From: Gammaproteobacteria bacterium Milos-ODIII6
Lineage (GTDB): Bacteria > Pseudomonadota > Gammaproteobacteria > Chromatiales > Chromatiaceae
NCBI GenBank assembly: GCA_029228645.1
Contig: JAPTHR010000004.1
Location: 62,001 to 126,000 of the forward strand
Direction of reading: 5' to 3'
Length of the DNA: 64,000 nt
A model generated the notes under the pieces. It made no database searches. It saw only the letters and a list, made by a program, of their open reading frames with translations, and had not been told where the DNA came from. Shown one piece after another: positions 9,007-17,997 of this stretch; position 1 is the first letter of the stretch, and each line of letters starts with the position of its first letter. Position numbers and translations under genes: made by a program.

Positions 9007-10647
9007 ATGATCGACCAGGCCGACAGCAATCATACAACCCTGCCGAAGTGGTCGCCGTCTGGATCGGCATCCCGGGTGCCGCCCTCGGCGCTGCACCTGT
9101 TCCTCGGCTACCGCGTGTTCGTCGCCACCGCGATGCTGGTGTTGTTCTTCGTCATCGAACGCGGCCCGCTCGGAACCCATGCCCCGAGCGTGTTCGCGGT
9201 GGCGGTACTCGCCTATTCCGCGCTGAGCATCGGGGCACTGCTGCTCTCGATTGCGCGACCGTCGAAGATTTCGCTGCAGGCCACCCTGGCCATGGTGGTC
9301 GATCTGTTGCTGTTCACCCTGATGATGTACGCCAGTGGCGGGGTGACCTCCGGGGTGGGGATACTGATCGCCATCTCGATCGCGTTGGGCGCCAACATCA
9401 TCGAGCAACGCCTGGCGCTCGCCTTCGCCGCCATCGCGAGCCTCACCGTAATTGCCGAGGAGTCGCTGGCCTATGCCCTCGGCGCCTTTGTCCGGACGGC
9501 CTACGTGCAGGCGGGACTGCTGGGGATCGCCTACTTTCTGCTGGTTCTGCTGGTACTCACGCTGTCGGCGCGCGCGCGCCGCAGCGAACAACTCGCGGAA
9601 CAGCGCGAGATCGAACTGATCGACCTGGCCCAGCTGAACGATTACGTGATCCAGCAGATGCAATCCGGGATCGTGGTGGTGGACCGCGAGGACGTGGTGC
9701 AGATGCTGAATGAATCCGCCTGGGTCCTGCTGGGAATGCCGGCGCTGATGCGACACCACCCGCTGGATCGGGTTGCGCCTGCCTTGGCGCAGGCCTACCA
9801 GGCCTGGCGCCTCGACCAGGGCGAGCCCGACACCCTGCTGCGAATCGCGCATGGCGGTCGGGATCTGCGGGCGCACTTCCAGCGAATCGGACAGAAAGGC
9901 AATCAGGGCACCCTGATCACGCTCGAAGACGTGTCCGTGGTGGCCGCCCAGGCACAGCAGATGAAGCTGGCTTCGCTCGGCCGCCTCACCGGAGGGATTG
10001 CCCATGAAGTGCGCAACCCACTCGGCGCTATCAGTCATGCCGCCCAGCTGCTGAACGAATCCCCGGACAGCCCGGATCCGGACCGGCGCCTGATCGAGAT
10101 CATCCTGCAGAATTCATCGCGCGTGAACGAGGTGATCGAAAGCATTCTGAAGCTCTCGCGTCAGGATCTCCCCAAACCCAAGCCGCTGGTGCTCGGCCCC
10201 TGGCTGCGCGATCTGGCCGCTCAGTTCGAACAGGCTTGCGCCTTACAGCCCGGGCAGCTCACGGTCGACGCCGAGCCCTGGGAAACCACGGTGTACGCCG
10301 ACAGCAGCCAGCTGAAACAAATCATCGAGGTGTTGTGCGACAACGCCATCCGCCATTTCCAGGGTGAGCCTGCGGAGCTTCGCCTCGGGATCGTGGCCGG
10401 GATCGACGCCGATTCGGGCGGCCCCTACCTGGAGTTCCGCGACAACGGCCCCGGCATCCCCGAGGATCGGGTCGAGCAGCTGTTCGAACCCTTCTTCACC
10501 ACCAGCAACGAGGGCACCGGGCTGGGACTGTACATCGCCCGCCAGCTAAGCGAAGCTAATCATATGCGCATCGAATACCGGCCGCTGCCGCAGGGCAGCT
10601 GCTTCCGCCTCAGCTTTCCCAACCCCAGGCGAAGGGACCTCGCGTGA
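9007..10647 (+). CDS. pilS: Sensor histidine kinase PilS
   Basis: 546 aa from the ATG giving MIDQADSNH. About six transmembrane helices fill residues 28-195. A PAS-like segment (about 210-320) precedes the dimerisation domain GGIAHEVRNPLGAI, with phospho-acceptor His at about 333. The ATPase domain has FRDNGPGIPE and GTGLGLYIARQL. PilS controls PilR; in Pseudomonas it senses pilin in the inner membrane through its transmembrane part. The pilR start overlaps its stop by four bases, and pilA lies directly downstream of pilR. Confidence 0.95.
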   Translation: MIDQADSNHTTLPKWSPSGSASRVPPSALHLFLGYRVFVATAMLVLFFVIERGPLGTHAPSVFAVAVLAYSALSIGALLLSIARPSKISLQATLAMVVDLLLFTLMMYASGGVTSGVGILIAISIALGANIIEQRLALAFAAIASLTVIAEESLAYALGAFVRTAYVQAGLLGIAYFLLVLLVLTLSARARRSEQLAEQREIELIDLAQLNDYVIQQMQSGIVVVDREDVVQMLNESAWVLLGMPALMRHHPLDRVAPALAQAYQAWRLDQGEPDTLLRIAHGGRDLRAHFQRIGQKGNQGTLITLEDVSVVAAQAQQMKLASLGRLTGGIAHEVRNPLGAISHAAQLLNESPDSPDPDRRLIEIILQNSSRVNEVIESILKLSRQDLPKPKPLVLGPWLRDLAAQFEQACALQPGQLTVDAEPWETTVYADSSQLKQIIEVLCDNAIRHFQGEPAELRLGIVAGIDADSGGPYLEFRDNGPGIPEDRVEQLFEPFFTTSNEGTGLGLYIARQLSEANHMRIEYRPLPQGSCFRLSFPNPRRRDLA

Positions 10648-11996
10648 ACGCACCGCTTGCCCTGATCGTCGACGACGAGCCCGATATCCGCGAACTGCTG
10701 GACATCACCCTATCGCGCATGGGTGTTGCCACCGAGCTCGCGGGAGATGTCGCCGGGGCATTGCAGGCCCTCTCGCAGACCCACTTCGACCTGTGCCTGG
10801 CAGACATGCGCCTGCCGGACGGCAACGGCATCGAGATCGTGCGGCATGTGAATGCGCACCACCCCGAAATTCCGATCGCCATGATTACCGCGCACGGCAA
10901 TATGGACACCGCGATCGAGGCGCTCAAGGCCGGCGCCTTCGATTTCGTCTCCAAGCCAGTGGAACTGGGCGTGTTGCGACGCCTGGTCGAGACCGCGCTG
11001 CGGCTGCGTGAGCCGGGACCGGATACCGCCGTTGACGGTTCCGCCGAGGGTACCCTGCTCGGTCGCTCCCCCGTGCTGGAGAATCTGCGCCGGCTGATCG
11101 ACAAGCTGGCGCGCAGCCAGGCGCCGGTGTTCGTCACCGGAGAGTCCGGCACCGGCAAGGAGCTCGCGGCACGCCTGATCCACCAGCGCGGGCCGCGCTC
11201 GGACAAGCCGTTTGTCGCGGTCAACTGCGGCGCCATCCCCGCGGAACTGATGGAGAGTGAGCTGTTCGGGCACGTCAAGGGCAGCTTCACCGGCGCCAAC
11301 GCGGCCAAGCAGGGACTCTTCCAGGCCGCCGACGGCGGCACCCTGTTTCTGGACGAGGTCGCCGACCTGCCACTCGCCATGCAGGTCAAACTGCTGCGGG
11401 CCATCCAGGAGAAACGCGTACGCCCGGTCGGCGCGACCGCAGAAACGGAAATCGATGTGCGCCTGATCAGCGCCACCCACAAGGACATGAACGGACTGGT
11501 GACGGATGGCCAGTTTCGCCAGGACCTGTATTTCCGCATCCATGTCATCGAACTGGCGATGCCGGCCCTGCGCGAACACCGCGAAGACATCCCGCTGCTG
11601 AGCGCGCATGTCCTGGAGCGGATCGCCCGCCTGACGGGGCAAGCCAAGCCGCGCCTGTCCGACGATGCCGCGCTGGCGCTGCAGGCCTATGCCTACCCGG
11701 GAAACGTGCGCGAGCTGGAGAACATCCTCGAGCGTGCCAGCGCGCTGTGCGAGCAGGGCATCATCGAGGTCGAGGACCTCGGCTTGTCGGCCGCGCCCGC
11801 GCCTTCGCAGGAGCAGCACCTGCCGGCGGGCGATGCCGACCTGGAGAGCGAACTCGCGCGTATCGAGCGCGCCATGATCCGGCGCGCCCTGAGCGAGACC
11901 AACTGGAACCGCACCGCGGCCGCCAGCCGCCTCGGGCTGAGCCCGCGATCCCTGCGCTACCGGATGCAGAAACTGGGGCTGGACGAACCGGGCTGA
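10644..11996 (+). CDS. pilR: Sigma-54 dependent response regulator PilR
   Basis: 450 aa NtrC-type activator. The receiver domain has phospho-acceptor Asp54 in LADMRLPDG. The AAA+ domain has Walker A GESGTGKE near 167, and the sigma-54 contact loop reads GSFTGA instead of the usual GAFTGA. A Fis-type helix-turn-helix closes the protein (NWNRTAAASRLGLSPRSLRYRM). With phosphorylated receiver it should activate pilA from the sigma-54 promoter 390 bases downstream. The Ala-to-Ser change in the loop occurs in some active family members. Confidence 0.95.
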   Translation: MNAPLALIVDDEPDIRELLDITLSRMGVATELAGDVAGALQALSQTHFDLCLADMRLPDGNGIEIVRHVNAHHPEIPIAMITAHGNMDTAIEALKAGAFDFVSKPVELGVLRRLVETALRLREPGPDTAVDGSAEGTLLGRSPVLENLRRLIDKLARSQAPVFVTGESGTGKELAARLIHQRGPRSDKPFVAVNCGAIPAELMESELFGHVKGSFTGANAAKQGLFQAADGGTLFLDEVADLPLAMQVKLLRAIQEKRVRPVGATAETEIDVRLISATHKDMNGLVTDGQFRQDLYFRIHVIELAMPALREHREDIPLLSAHVLERIARLTGQAKPRLSDDAALALQAYAYPGNVRELENILERASALCEQGIIEVEDLGLSAAPAPSQEQHLPAGDADLESELARIERAMIRRALSETNWNRTAAASRLGLSPRSLRYRMQKLGLDEPG

Positions 11997-12064
11997 GTCC
12001 GGCGCCGGCCCCATTCGCGTCCAGGGCCGATCCCACGCTACCCGGTTGTTCCAACCACCGCGCC

Positions 12065-12208
12065 GTAGGAGCCAGCTTGCTGGCGAATGCCTTCGCGGCC
12101 AAGACTAACCGATTGTCCCGACCACCGTGCCGTAGCGAGCTTGCTCGCGAAACCTGTGCCGCAACCTGGCAATGGCCCCTGTTCATTCGCGGCCAAGGCC
12201 GCTCCTAC
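12065..12208. repeat. REP-like palindromic repeat cluster between pilR and pilA
   Basis: Three copies of a REP-type element built as GTAGGAGC, a short hairpin, GCGAA. Copy 1 (12065-12087, plus) has the hairpin CCAGC-TT-GCTGG. Copy 2 (12132-12151, plus) has lost GGA and reads GTAGCGAGC. Copy 3 (12186-12208) is inverted. Copies 1 and 2 also share about 20 bases of upstream flank (TTGTTCCAACCACC against TTGTCCCGACCACC), so the unit is longer than the core. A matching pair lies at 60053-60128. No RAYT transposase gene is in the window. With the operator and promoter this accounts for the 475-base gap 11997-12471. Confidence 0.8.
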
Positions 12209-12246
12209 AAAAGCGCTCGTCCAAGACAACCGCCAAAATTCCGTTG

Positions 12247-12269
12247 CAGGTGACAAAAATTGTCACCTG
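12247..12269. promoter_or_regulatory. Perfect palindrome upstream of pilA, candidate PilR binding site
   Basis: Arms CAGGTGACAA and TTGTCACCTG are perfect inverted repeats separated by AAA. The centre lies about 126 bases upstream of the -24 element, a normal distance for an enhancer of a sigma-54 activator. The arms contain GTGAC/GTCAC, similar to the TGTC-containing half sites described for PilR. No T-tract follows, which argues against a terminator. Confidence 0.65.
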
Positions 12270-12382
12270 ACGACATTTTGCGTTCTCCCGATCGGCCTGC
12301 GGCACCCGGACGAACCGACTTCCCGGTGACTAATTTCATGTAAAACAGCGGGTTGCCAAAGAATAAGGCTTCTACTTCCTAC

Positions 12383-12398
12383 TGGCACAGCTATTGCT
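12383..12398 (+). promoter_or_regulatory. Sigma-54 (-24/-12) promoter of pilA
   Basis: TGGCAC, five bases, then TTGCT matches the sigma-54 consensus TGGCAC-N5-TTGCW, with the invariant GG and GC dinucleotides at the correct spacing. The predicted transcription start is near 12409, giving a leader of about 63 bases to pilA. pilR lies just upstream. Confidence 0.9.
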
Positions 12399-12471
12399 TA
12401 CTTCTGGTCGTGGATTCAGCGGCCGCGCCGCACCCGACAGATTTCACCCTTTTTGTAATTGGAGATTCGTA

Positions 12472-12897
12472 ATGAAGAAACAAGCTGGTTTTACCCTGAT
12501 CGAACTGATGATCGTGGTCGCGATCATCGCCATCCTGGCCGCTATCGCCATTCCGGCATACCAGGACTACACCAAGCGCTCGCACGTATCCGAAGGCCTG
12601 AGCCTGGGATCCGGCGCCAAGGCCGCAGTTGCCGAGTACCTGGCCTCCGAAGGCGCTTTCCCGAGCAACAATGCCTCTGCCGGGCTGGCGGGCGCAACCA
12701 CCATCACGGGTAACGCGGTAACCTCCGTGGAAGTATCCAGTGGCCTGATCACCATCACCTACAACTCCAAGGTCGATGGCACCAACAACCAGCTTGAATT
12801 GAGCCCGTACACCACCGCAGGCGGTATCAGGTGGACGTGCCAACCCTCAAGCTCCAATGGCGTTGATTCCAAGTATGTACCCTCGAACTGCCGCTGA
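12472..12897 (+). CDS. pilA: Type IV major pilin PilA
   Basis: 141-aa prepilin. The six-residue leader MKKQAG is followed by the cleavage site and the conserved hydrophobic helix [18 protein letters not shown], including Glu5 of the mature protein. Two cysteines near the C-terminus (in RWTC and SNCR) can form the D-region disulfide loop of type IVa pilins. PilD cleaves and methylates it and PilB polymerises it. GGAG stands eight bases before the ATG. Codon use is less GC-extreme than the neighbours, as expected for a highly expressed structural gene. Confidence 0.97.
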   Translation: MKKQAGFTLIELMIVVAIIAILAAIAIPAYQDYTKRSHVSEGLSLGSGAKAAVAEYLASEGAFPSNNASAGLAGATTITGNAVTSVEVSSGLITITYNSKVDGTNNQLELSPYTTAGGIRWTCQPSSSNGVDSKYVPSNCR

Positions 12898-12925
12898 TAT
12901 TCAGCTAGGCCAGGTTTGAGAGAAG

Positions 12926-12950
12926 GGCCCGCTTCGGCGGGCTCTTTTTA
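12926..12950 (+). terminator. Rho-independent terminator of pilA
   Basis: GCCCGC-TTCG-GCGGGC, extendable by two pairs, followed by TCTTTTT. The UUCG tetraloop makes it very stable. The next start codon begins three bases after the T-tract, so the descending stem arm holds the only purine-rich sequence available as its ribosome binding site. Confidence 0.93.
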
Positions 12951-12952
12951 TC

Positions 12953-14908
12953 ATGCAGAAACCCTTTACGAGCGCCAGTTCCCGCTTTGCTCCGGGCCTG
13001 CTTTTCCTGGTACTCCTCGCCGGCGCCACGCTGACACTCTGGCCTGGCGTACAGGGCGGTTTTCTTTTCGACGACTATCCCAATTTCAAGAGCCTGGCCG
13101 AGCTCGGGGGGATCGACGACTGGCAGGCCTTCCGCACTTTCGTTTTCGATGGCTTCTCCGGGCCGACCGGGCGCCCGGTCGCGATGGCCTCTTTCCTGAT
13201 CAATAGCAACACCTGGCCGGCCCCGGCGTTCTCCTTCAAGTACACCAACCTGCTGCTGCACCTGCTCAGTGGCGTCTTTCTGACCTGGGCCAGCCTGCAG
13301 CTCTGCCGTTTCTACGGGATAGCGGAAACCCAGGCACAGTATTTCGCCCTGTTCAACGCGGCAGTCTGGCTACTGCACCCGCTCCTGATTTCGACGACCT
13401 TCTATGTCGTCCAACGCATGGCCCAGCTGGCGGCCCTGTTCTGCTTTGCCGGCATCGCCGCCTACCTGCACGGTCGACGCCTGGTGGAGTACCGCCCGCG
13501 TGCCGGTTACCTCTGGATGGCCGGCGCGATTGGCCTGGGCACCCTGCTCGCGGCCCTCAGCAAGGAGAACGGCGCGCTGTTGCCGCTGCTGGTTCTGATT
13601 ATCGAGTTCTGCCGGCCGCAAGGGACAAAGCCGCTTGATTTCCGCTTCAGGGTTTTGATTCTTTATCTGCCCAGCCTGGCGATCCTTGCCTATCTCGCCA
13701 GCAAGATCGATTTCTCAGATATTGTCTGGACCAATCGCACCTTCAACCAGCCCGAAAGGCTGCTGACCGAGGCGCGCATCCTTTGGGAGTACCTCGGCAA
13801 ACTGCTCCTTCCGCAGATCGAGGGGGCCGGCCTTTACCAGGACGGTCGCGTCGTCTCTGAAAGCTGGTTCAACCCGCCATCGACCCTGCTGTCGGTTATT
13901 GCGCTTGCGGGCCTGATCGCTGTCGCGCTTTACCTCCGGCGGCGCCTGCCCCTGCTGGCCCTGGCGATCCTGTTCTTCCTCGCCGGGCACCTGGTCGAAT
14001 CGACCGTAATCGGCCTGGAACTCTACTTCGAGCACCGCAATTACCTGCCGAGCGCTTTCTTTTTCCTGCCGCTGGCACAGGGGCTTGCGCATCTGCCGCA
14101 ATCGCGATCCGGCCCGGTACGCACGCTTGCGGTAGCGCTGATAATTGGCACCCTGGTCTTCCTGTCCCACCAGCGCGCCCTGCTCTGGGGCAGTCCGGTA
14201 GAGCTCGATCTCTACTGGGCGACCGCGGCGCCCAACTCGCCGCGCGCCCAGAACACCCTCGCGAGTCACCATATGCTGCACGGTGATTTCGATTCGGCCG
14301 AAAAAGTACTCGTGGCGGCGGCCGAAAAGCGGCCCGACAGTCCCCTGCTGACACTCAGCCTGCTGTTGCTCAAGGTGAAGGCGAGTAGCGCGCAACCCGG
14401 GGACTTTTCTTTCGCCAGCGCCCGACTTGGAACTCAGGTGATCGACGGGCAGGCAATCGGAGCCGTGCGTAAACTGGTTGACCTGGTGCTGCTGAGAGAG
14501 CCGACATCCTGGATTCAGGACGCCACTCTGGAGTTCGTAGACAGCTTTTCAGAAATGGAGGGATCGGCCGAAAACCATTTCATCCAGCGCCTGATTCCCT
14601 ATCTCAAGGCGAAGCTCTACCTGCTGAGAGGAGAGGAGGATCTGGCAGAACGGCACTACGCAGCGGCAATAGAGCTGTACGATGACATCGACGCCGCCAT
14701 GCAGATGGTCGCGGAGATGGCCCTCGCCGAGGAGCCCGCCCGCGCCTTGAGCCTGCTGGCCACGGCGGACCGGGTCTTCGGCCAACAGGCGGACGAATCG
14801 CTGCGCTTTTCGCGGGATTTTTACCGTGAGGAAATCAGCAGGGTGCGTACGGTATTACGGGAACACATCGAACAGAATGGCGAAATCGGCCGGCGCGGGA
14901 ACCCTTGA
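12953..14908 (+). CDS. GT-C-like multi-pass membrane protein with C-terminal TPR region
   Basis: 651 aa, function not established. A first membrane helix (about 14-32) is followed by FLFDDYPN near residue 40, an acidic loop motif placed as in GT-C glycosyltransferases of the O-mannosyltransferase/TMTC type, then GRPVAMASF and NLLLHLLSG and some ten hydrophobic helices to about residue 405. The C-terminal 240 residues are soluble and TPR-like. Its place directly behind pilA recalls the pilin glycosyltransferase genes of Pseudomonas, so a pilin O-glycosyltransferase is the leading inference. It is not homologous enough by eye to name. Expression probably depends on read-through of the pilA terminator. 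Confidence 0.6.
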   Translation: MQKPFTSASSRFAPGLLFLVLLAGATLTLWPGVQGGFLFDDYPNFKSLAELGGIDDWQAFRTFVFDGFSGPTGRPVAMASFLINSNTWPAPAFSFKYTNLLLHLLSGVFLTWASLQLCRFYGIAETQAQYFALFNAAVWLLHPLLISTTFYVVQRMAQLAALFCFAGIAAYLHGRRLVEYRPRAGYLWMAGAIGLGTLLAALSKENGALLPLLVLIIEFCRPQGTKPLDFRFRVLILYLPSLAILAYLASKIDFSDIVWTNRTFNQPERLLTEARILWEYLGKLLLPQIEGAGLYQDGRVVSESWFNPPSTLLSVIALAGLIAVALYLRRRLPLLALAILFFLAGHLVESTVIGLELYFEHRNYLPSAFFFLPLAQGLAHLPQSRSGPVRTLAVALIIGTLVFLSHQRALLWGSPVELDLYWATAAPNSPRAQNTLASHHMLHGDFDSAEKVLVAAAEKRPDSPLLTLSLLLLKVKASSAQPGDFSFASARLGTQVIDGQAIGAVRKLVDLVLLREPTSWIQDATLEFVDSFSEMEGSAENHFIQRLIPYLKAKLYLLRGEEDLAERHYAAAIELYDDIDAAMQMVAEMALAEEPARALSLLATADRVFGQQADESLRFSRDFYREEISRVRTVLREHIEQNGEIGRRGNP

Positions 14909-14965
14909 ACAAATCGCCAATTGGATCTGCAGTAGGATTGAATCGATCAAAACCCGTTTAAGTCT

Positions 14966-14971
14966 TATAAT
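14966..14971 (+). promoter_or_regulatory. Candidate -10 box upstream of pilB
   Basis: A perfect TATAAT lies 40 bases before the pilB ATG in an AT-rich 100-base gap. No good -35 is found at 16-18 bases; TTGAAT lies 22 bases upstream. It may be an activator-dependent promoter for pilBCD. Confidence 0.3.
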
Positions 14972-15010
14972 TTAGGTAATTTTCCCCACGGAAAGCGCGC
15001 GCAATCGGCT

Positions 15011-16729
15011 ATGGAATCACTTAATACCAACCTGCGAATTGGCGGCCTGGGCAAACGCCTGGTCGATAACGGCCTGATCAGTGCGGAAGATGTGCTGCGC
15101 GCGCAGGACGAGGCCGCCACGGCCAGCCAGCCATTCGTCGCCTGGTTGGTGAGTAACGGCCTGGTAGACCCGACCGAAGCCGCGTTGGCCGCCTCGCAGG
15201 AGTACGGCGTACCGCTGTTCGACCTGGACGCGATCGACGTGGATCAGCTGCCGACCCAGCTGGTCGACGACAAGCTGATCACCAGGCACCACGCCCTGCC
15301 CTTGTTCCAGCGCGGCAAACGCCTGTTCCTCGCGGTATCCGACCCGACCGATCACCAGGGCCTCGACGAAATCAAGTTCCACACCGGCCTCGCGACCGAT
15401 GCCGTGCTGGTGGAGGAGCATAAGCTCAGGCAGGCCCTCGAGCGCGCCCTGGATGCCCAGGACGCGGCCATGAGCGATATGCTCGATGCCGACCTGGAAA
15501 GCCTGGATATCGACGTCGCGGACGAAACGCCCGACGACGGCGACGCCAACCTCGGGGTGGACGATGCGCCGGTGGTCCGCTACGTCAACAAGATCCTCCT
15601 GGACGCGATCAATGGCGGCGCCTCGGATATCCATTTCGAGCCCTACGAGAAGAAATACCGGGTGCGCTTTCGTCAGGACGGGATTCTGCACGAGGTAGCG
15701 ACTCCGCCGGTCAACCTGGCGCCGCGCCTGTCGGCGCGCCTCAAGGTCATGGCGCGCCTCAATACCGCGGAGCGGCGCGTCCCGCAGGACGGCCGCATCA
15801 AGCTGGCGCTGTCGCGCAACCGCGCCATCGACTTCCGGGTCAACACCTGCCCCACGCTTTACGGCGAGAAGGTCGTGCTGCGTATCCTGGATTCCGCGGC
15901 GGCCCAGGTCGGGGTCGACTCGCTGGGCTTCGAGCTGGCGCAGAAGACCGCCTTCATGGAGGCGATCAAAAAGCCCTACGGGATGATTCTGGTGACCGGC
16001 CCGACCGGTAGCGGTAAGACCGTCACGCTGTATACCGCGCTCAACATCCTCAATGAATCCGAGGTCAACATCTCGACCGCCGAGGATCCGGTGGAGATCC
16101 AGGTGGCCGGGATCAACCAGGTCAACGTCAACCCCAGGACCGGCCTGACCTTTGCCTCGGCACTGCGGGCCTTTCTGCGCCAGGACCCGGATATCGTGAT
16201 GGTCGGCGAGATTCGTGACCTGGAGACGGCCGAGATCGCGGTCAAGGCCGCCCAGACCGGCCACCTGGTGTTGTCCACCCTGCACACCAACGATGCGCCC
16301 CAGACCCTCACCCGCCTGGCCAACATGGGCATCCCGGCGTTCAACATCGCCTCGTCGGTCAACCTCATCCTGGCCCAGCGTCTCTCACGCCGCCTGTGCG
16401 ATCACTGCAAGGAACCGGACGAACTGGCCCGGGACGCGCTTCTGGACGAGGGCATACCCGAGGCGGAAATCGACCGCGGCGACTGGCAGGTGTTCAAGGC
16501 CGTCGGTTGCAGCCACTGTACCGGTGGCTACAAGGGCCGCATCGGCCTCTTCGAGGTCATGCCGATCAGCGAGGAAATGGAGCGGCTGATCATGGAGGAC
16601 GCCAATGCCGTGGCCTTGCGCGACCAAGCGGCGCGCGAAGGCGTCGAGGACCTGCGGGCTTCCGGCCTGCGCAAGGTCAAGGCCGGCCTGATCAGCCTTG
16701 AAGAACTCAACCGCGTAACCAAAGACTGA
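15011..16729 (+). CDS. pilB: Type IV pilus assembly ATPase PilB
   Basis: 572-aa hexameric GspE-family ATPase that powers pilus extension. The N-terminal MshEN-type domains run to about residue 150. The catalytic part has Walker A GPTGSGKT near 330, the Asp box and Walker B region (DPDIVMVGEIRDLETAE) near 393, and the His box HLVLSTLHTND. A tetracysteine zinc motif (CDHC and CSHC, about 460-500) is intact. It starts the pilB-pilC-pilD run. Confidence 0.97.
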   Translation: MESLNTNLRIGGLGKRLVDNGLISAEDVLRAQDEAATASQPFVAWLVSNGLVDPTEAALAASQEYGVPLFDLDAIDVDQLPTQLVDDKLITRHHALPLFQRGKRLFLAVSDPTDHQGLDEIKFHTGLATDAVLVEEHKLRQALERALDAQDAAMSDMLDADLESLDIDVADETPDDGDANLGVDDAPVVRYVNKILLDAINGGASDIHFEPYEKKYRVRFRQDGILHEVATPPVNLAPRLSARLKVMARLNTAERRVPQDGRIKLALSRNRAIDFRVNTCPTLYGEKVVLRILDSAAAQVGVDSLGFELAQKTAFMEAIKKPYGMILVTGPTGSGKTVTLYTALNILNESEVNISTAEDPVEIQVAGINQVNVNPRTGLTFASALRAFLRQDPDIVMVGEIRDLETAEIAVKAAQTGHLVLSTLHTNDAPQTLTRLANMGIPAFNIASSVNLILAQRLSRRLCDHCKEPDELARDALLDEGIPEAEIDRGDWQVFKAVGCSHCTGGYKGRIGLFEVMPISEEMERLIMEDANAVALRDQAAREGVEDLRASGLRKVKAGLISLEELNRVTKD

Positions 16730-16737
16730 CACAGCAG

Positions 16738-17970
16738 ATGGCGAAAGCAGCAGAAAAGGCCAACAAACCGGCGGTATTCACCTGGGAAGGCACCGACCGG
16801 CAGGGCAAACGGGTCAAGGGAGAGACGCGCACCGCCAGCGTGGCATCGGCCAAGGCGGAGCTGCGCCGCCAGGGCATCAGCCCGCTCAAGGTGAAGAAGA
16901 AGGCCACCTCGCTGTTCGCCAACCAGAAGAAGAAGATCACCACCAAGGACATCGCGATCTTCGCCCGCCAGCTGGCCACGATGATGTCGGCGGGCGTGCC
17001 GATGGTGCAGGCCTTCGACATCGTCGGACGCGGCCACGCCAACCCGGCGATGCAGGACATGCTGCTGGCGATCAAGGGCGACGTGGAGGGCGGCTCCACC
17101 CTGACCGACGCGTTGCGCAAGTTCCCGCTCTATTTCGACGATCTGTTCTGCAACCTGGTGCATGCGGGTGAGCAGGCCGGCGTGCTCGAGACCCTGCTGG
17201 ACAAGATCGCGACCTACAAGGAAAAGACCGAGTCGCTCAAGGCCAAGATCAAGAAGGCCCTGTTCTATCCGGTCGCGGTCATCCTGGTCGCGATCATCAT
17301 CACCGCGGTGATCATGATTTTCGTCATCCCGCAGTTCAAGGACCTCTTCAGCAGCTTCGGCGCCGACCTGCCCGCGTTCACCAAGGTGGTTATCTCGATG
17401 TCCGACTTCGTTGCGGGCTACTGGTACCTGGTACTGGCGGGGGCAATCGGCCTGGGGTTTGTGCTCAGCAATATCTGGAAGCGCTCGCCCAAGTTCCGAG
17501 AGAAAATGGATACGGTGATGCTGAAACTTCCGGTCATCGGCAACATCCTCCACAAGGCGGCGCTGGCGCGTTTCTGCCGCACCACCGCGACCATGTTTAC
17601 CGCCGGCGTGCCGCTGGTGGAAGCCCTCCAGTCGGTCGCGGGGGCAACCGGCAGCGCGGTCTACGAAAAGTCGGTCCTGGCGATGCGCGACGACGTCGCC
17701 ACCGGCCAGTCGCTGGAGTTGACCATGCGCCAGCAGGGCCTGTTTCCGCACATGGTCATCCAGATGGTCGCCATCGGCGAGGAGTCGGGCTCGCTGGACG
17801 ACATGCTCTCCAAGGTGGCCGACTTCTTCGAGGAAGAGGTGGATAACGCGGTCGATGCGCTCAGCAGCCTGCTGGAGCCCTTGATCATGGTGATTCTCGG
17901 CACCCTGATCGGGGGGCTCGTGGTCGCCCTGTACCTGCCGATCTTCCAGATGGGTTCGGTGGTCGGCTGA
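16738..17970 (+). CDS. pilC: Type IV pilus inner-membrane platform protein PilC
   Basis: 410 aa with two GspF domains (about 75-195 and 280-400) and three membrane helices around residues 177-200, 220-240 and 380-405. Conserved segments include FARQLATMMSAGVP and FCRTTATMFTAGVPL. PilC couples the PilB motor to pilin in the inner membrane. It follows pilB by eight bases and is clearly cotranscribed. Confidence 0.97.
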   Translation: MAKAAEKANKPAVFTWEGTDRQGKRVKGETRTASVASAKAELRRQGISPLKVKKKATSLFANQKKKITTKDIAIFARQLATMMSAGVPMVQAFDIVGRGHANPAMQDMLLAIKGDVEGGSTLTDALRKFPLYFDDLFCNLVHAGEQAGVLETLLDKIATYKEKTESLKAKIKKALFYPVAVILVAIIITAVIMIFVIPQFKDLFSSFGADLPAFTKVVISMSDFVAGYWYLVLAGAIGLGFVLSNIWKRSPKFREKMDTVMLKLPVIGNILHKAALARFCRTTATMFTAGVPLVEALQSVAGATGSAVYEKSVLAMRDDVATGQSLELTMRQQGLFPHMVIQMVAIGEESGSLDDMLSKVADFFEEEVDNAVDALSSLLEPLIMVILGTLIGGLVVALYLPIFQMGSVVG

Positions 17971-17997
17971 GGCCGCAACAGCGACGCGTTAATCCGG

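Noticed and set aside
12065-12208. Repeats considered as a CRISPR array
   Set aside because: Only three imperfect copies, one inverted, with unequal spacing and internal hairpins; no cas genes. They fit REP elements.
12247-12269. Palindrome considered as a pilR terminator
   Set aside because: It is 250 bases past pilR and has no T-tract; its position before a sigma-54 promoter fits an activator site better.
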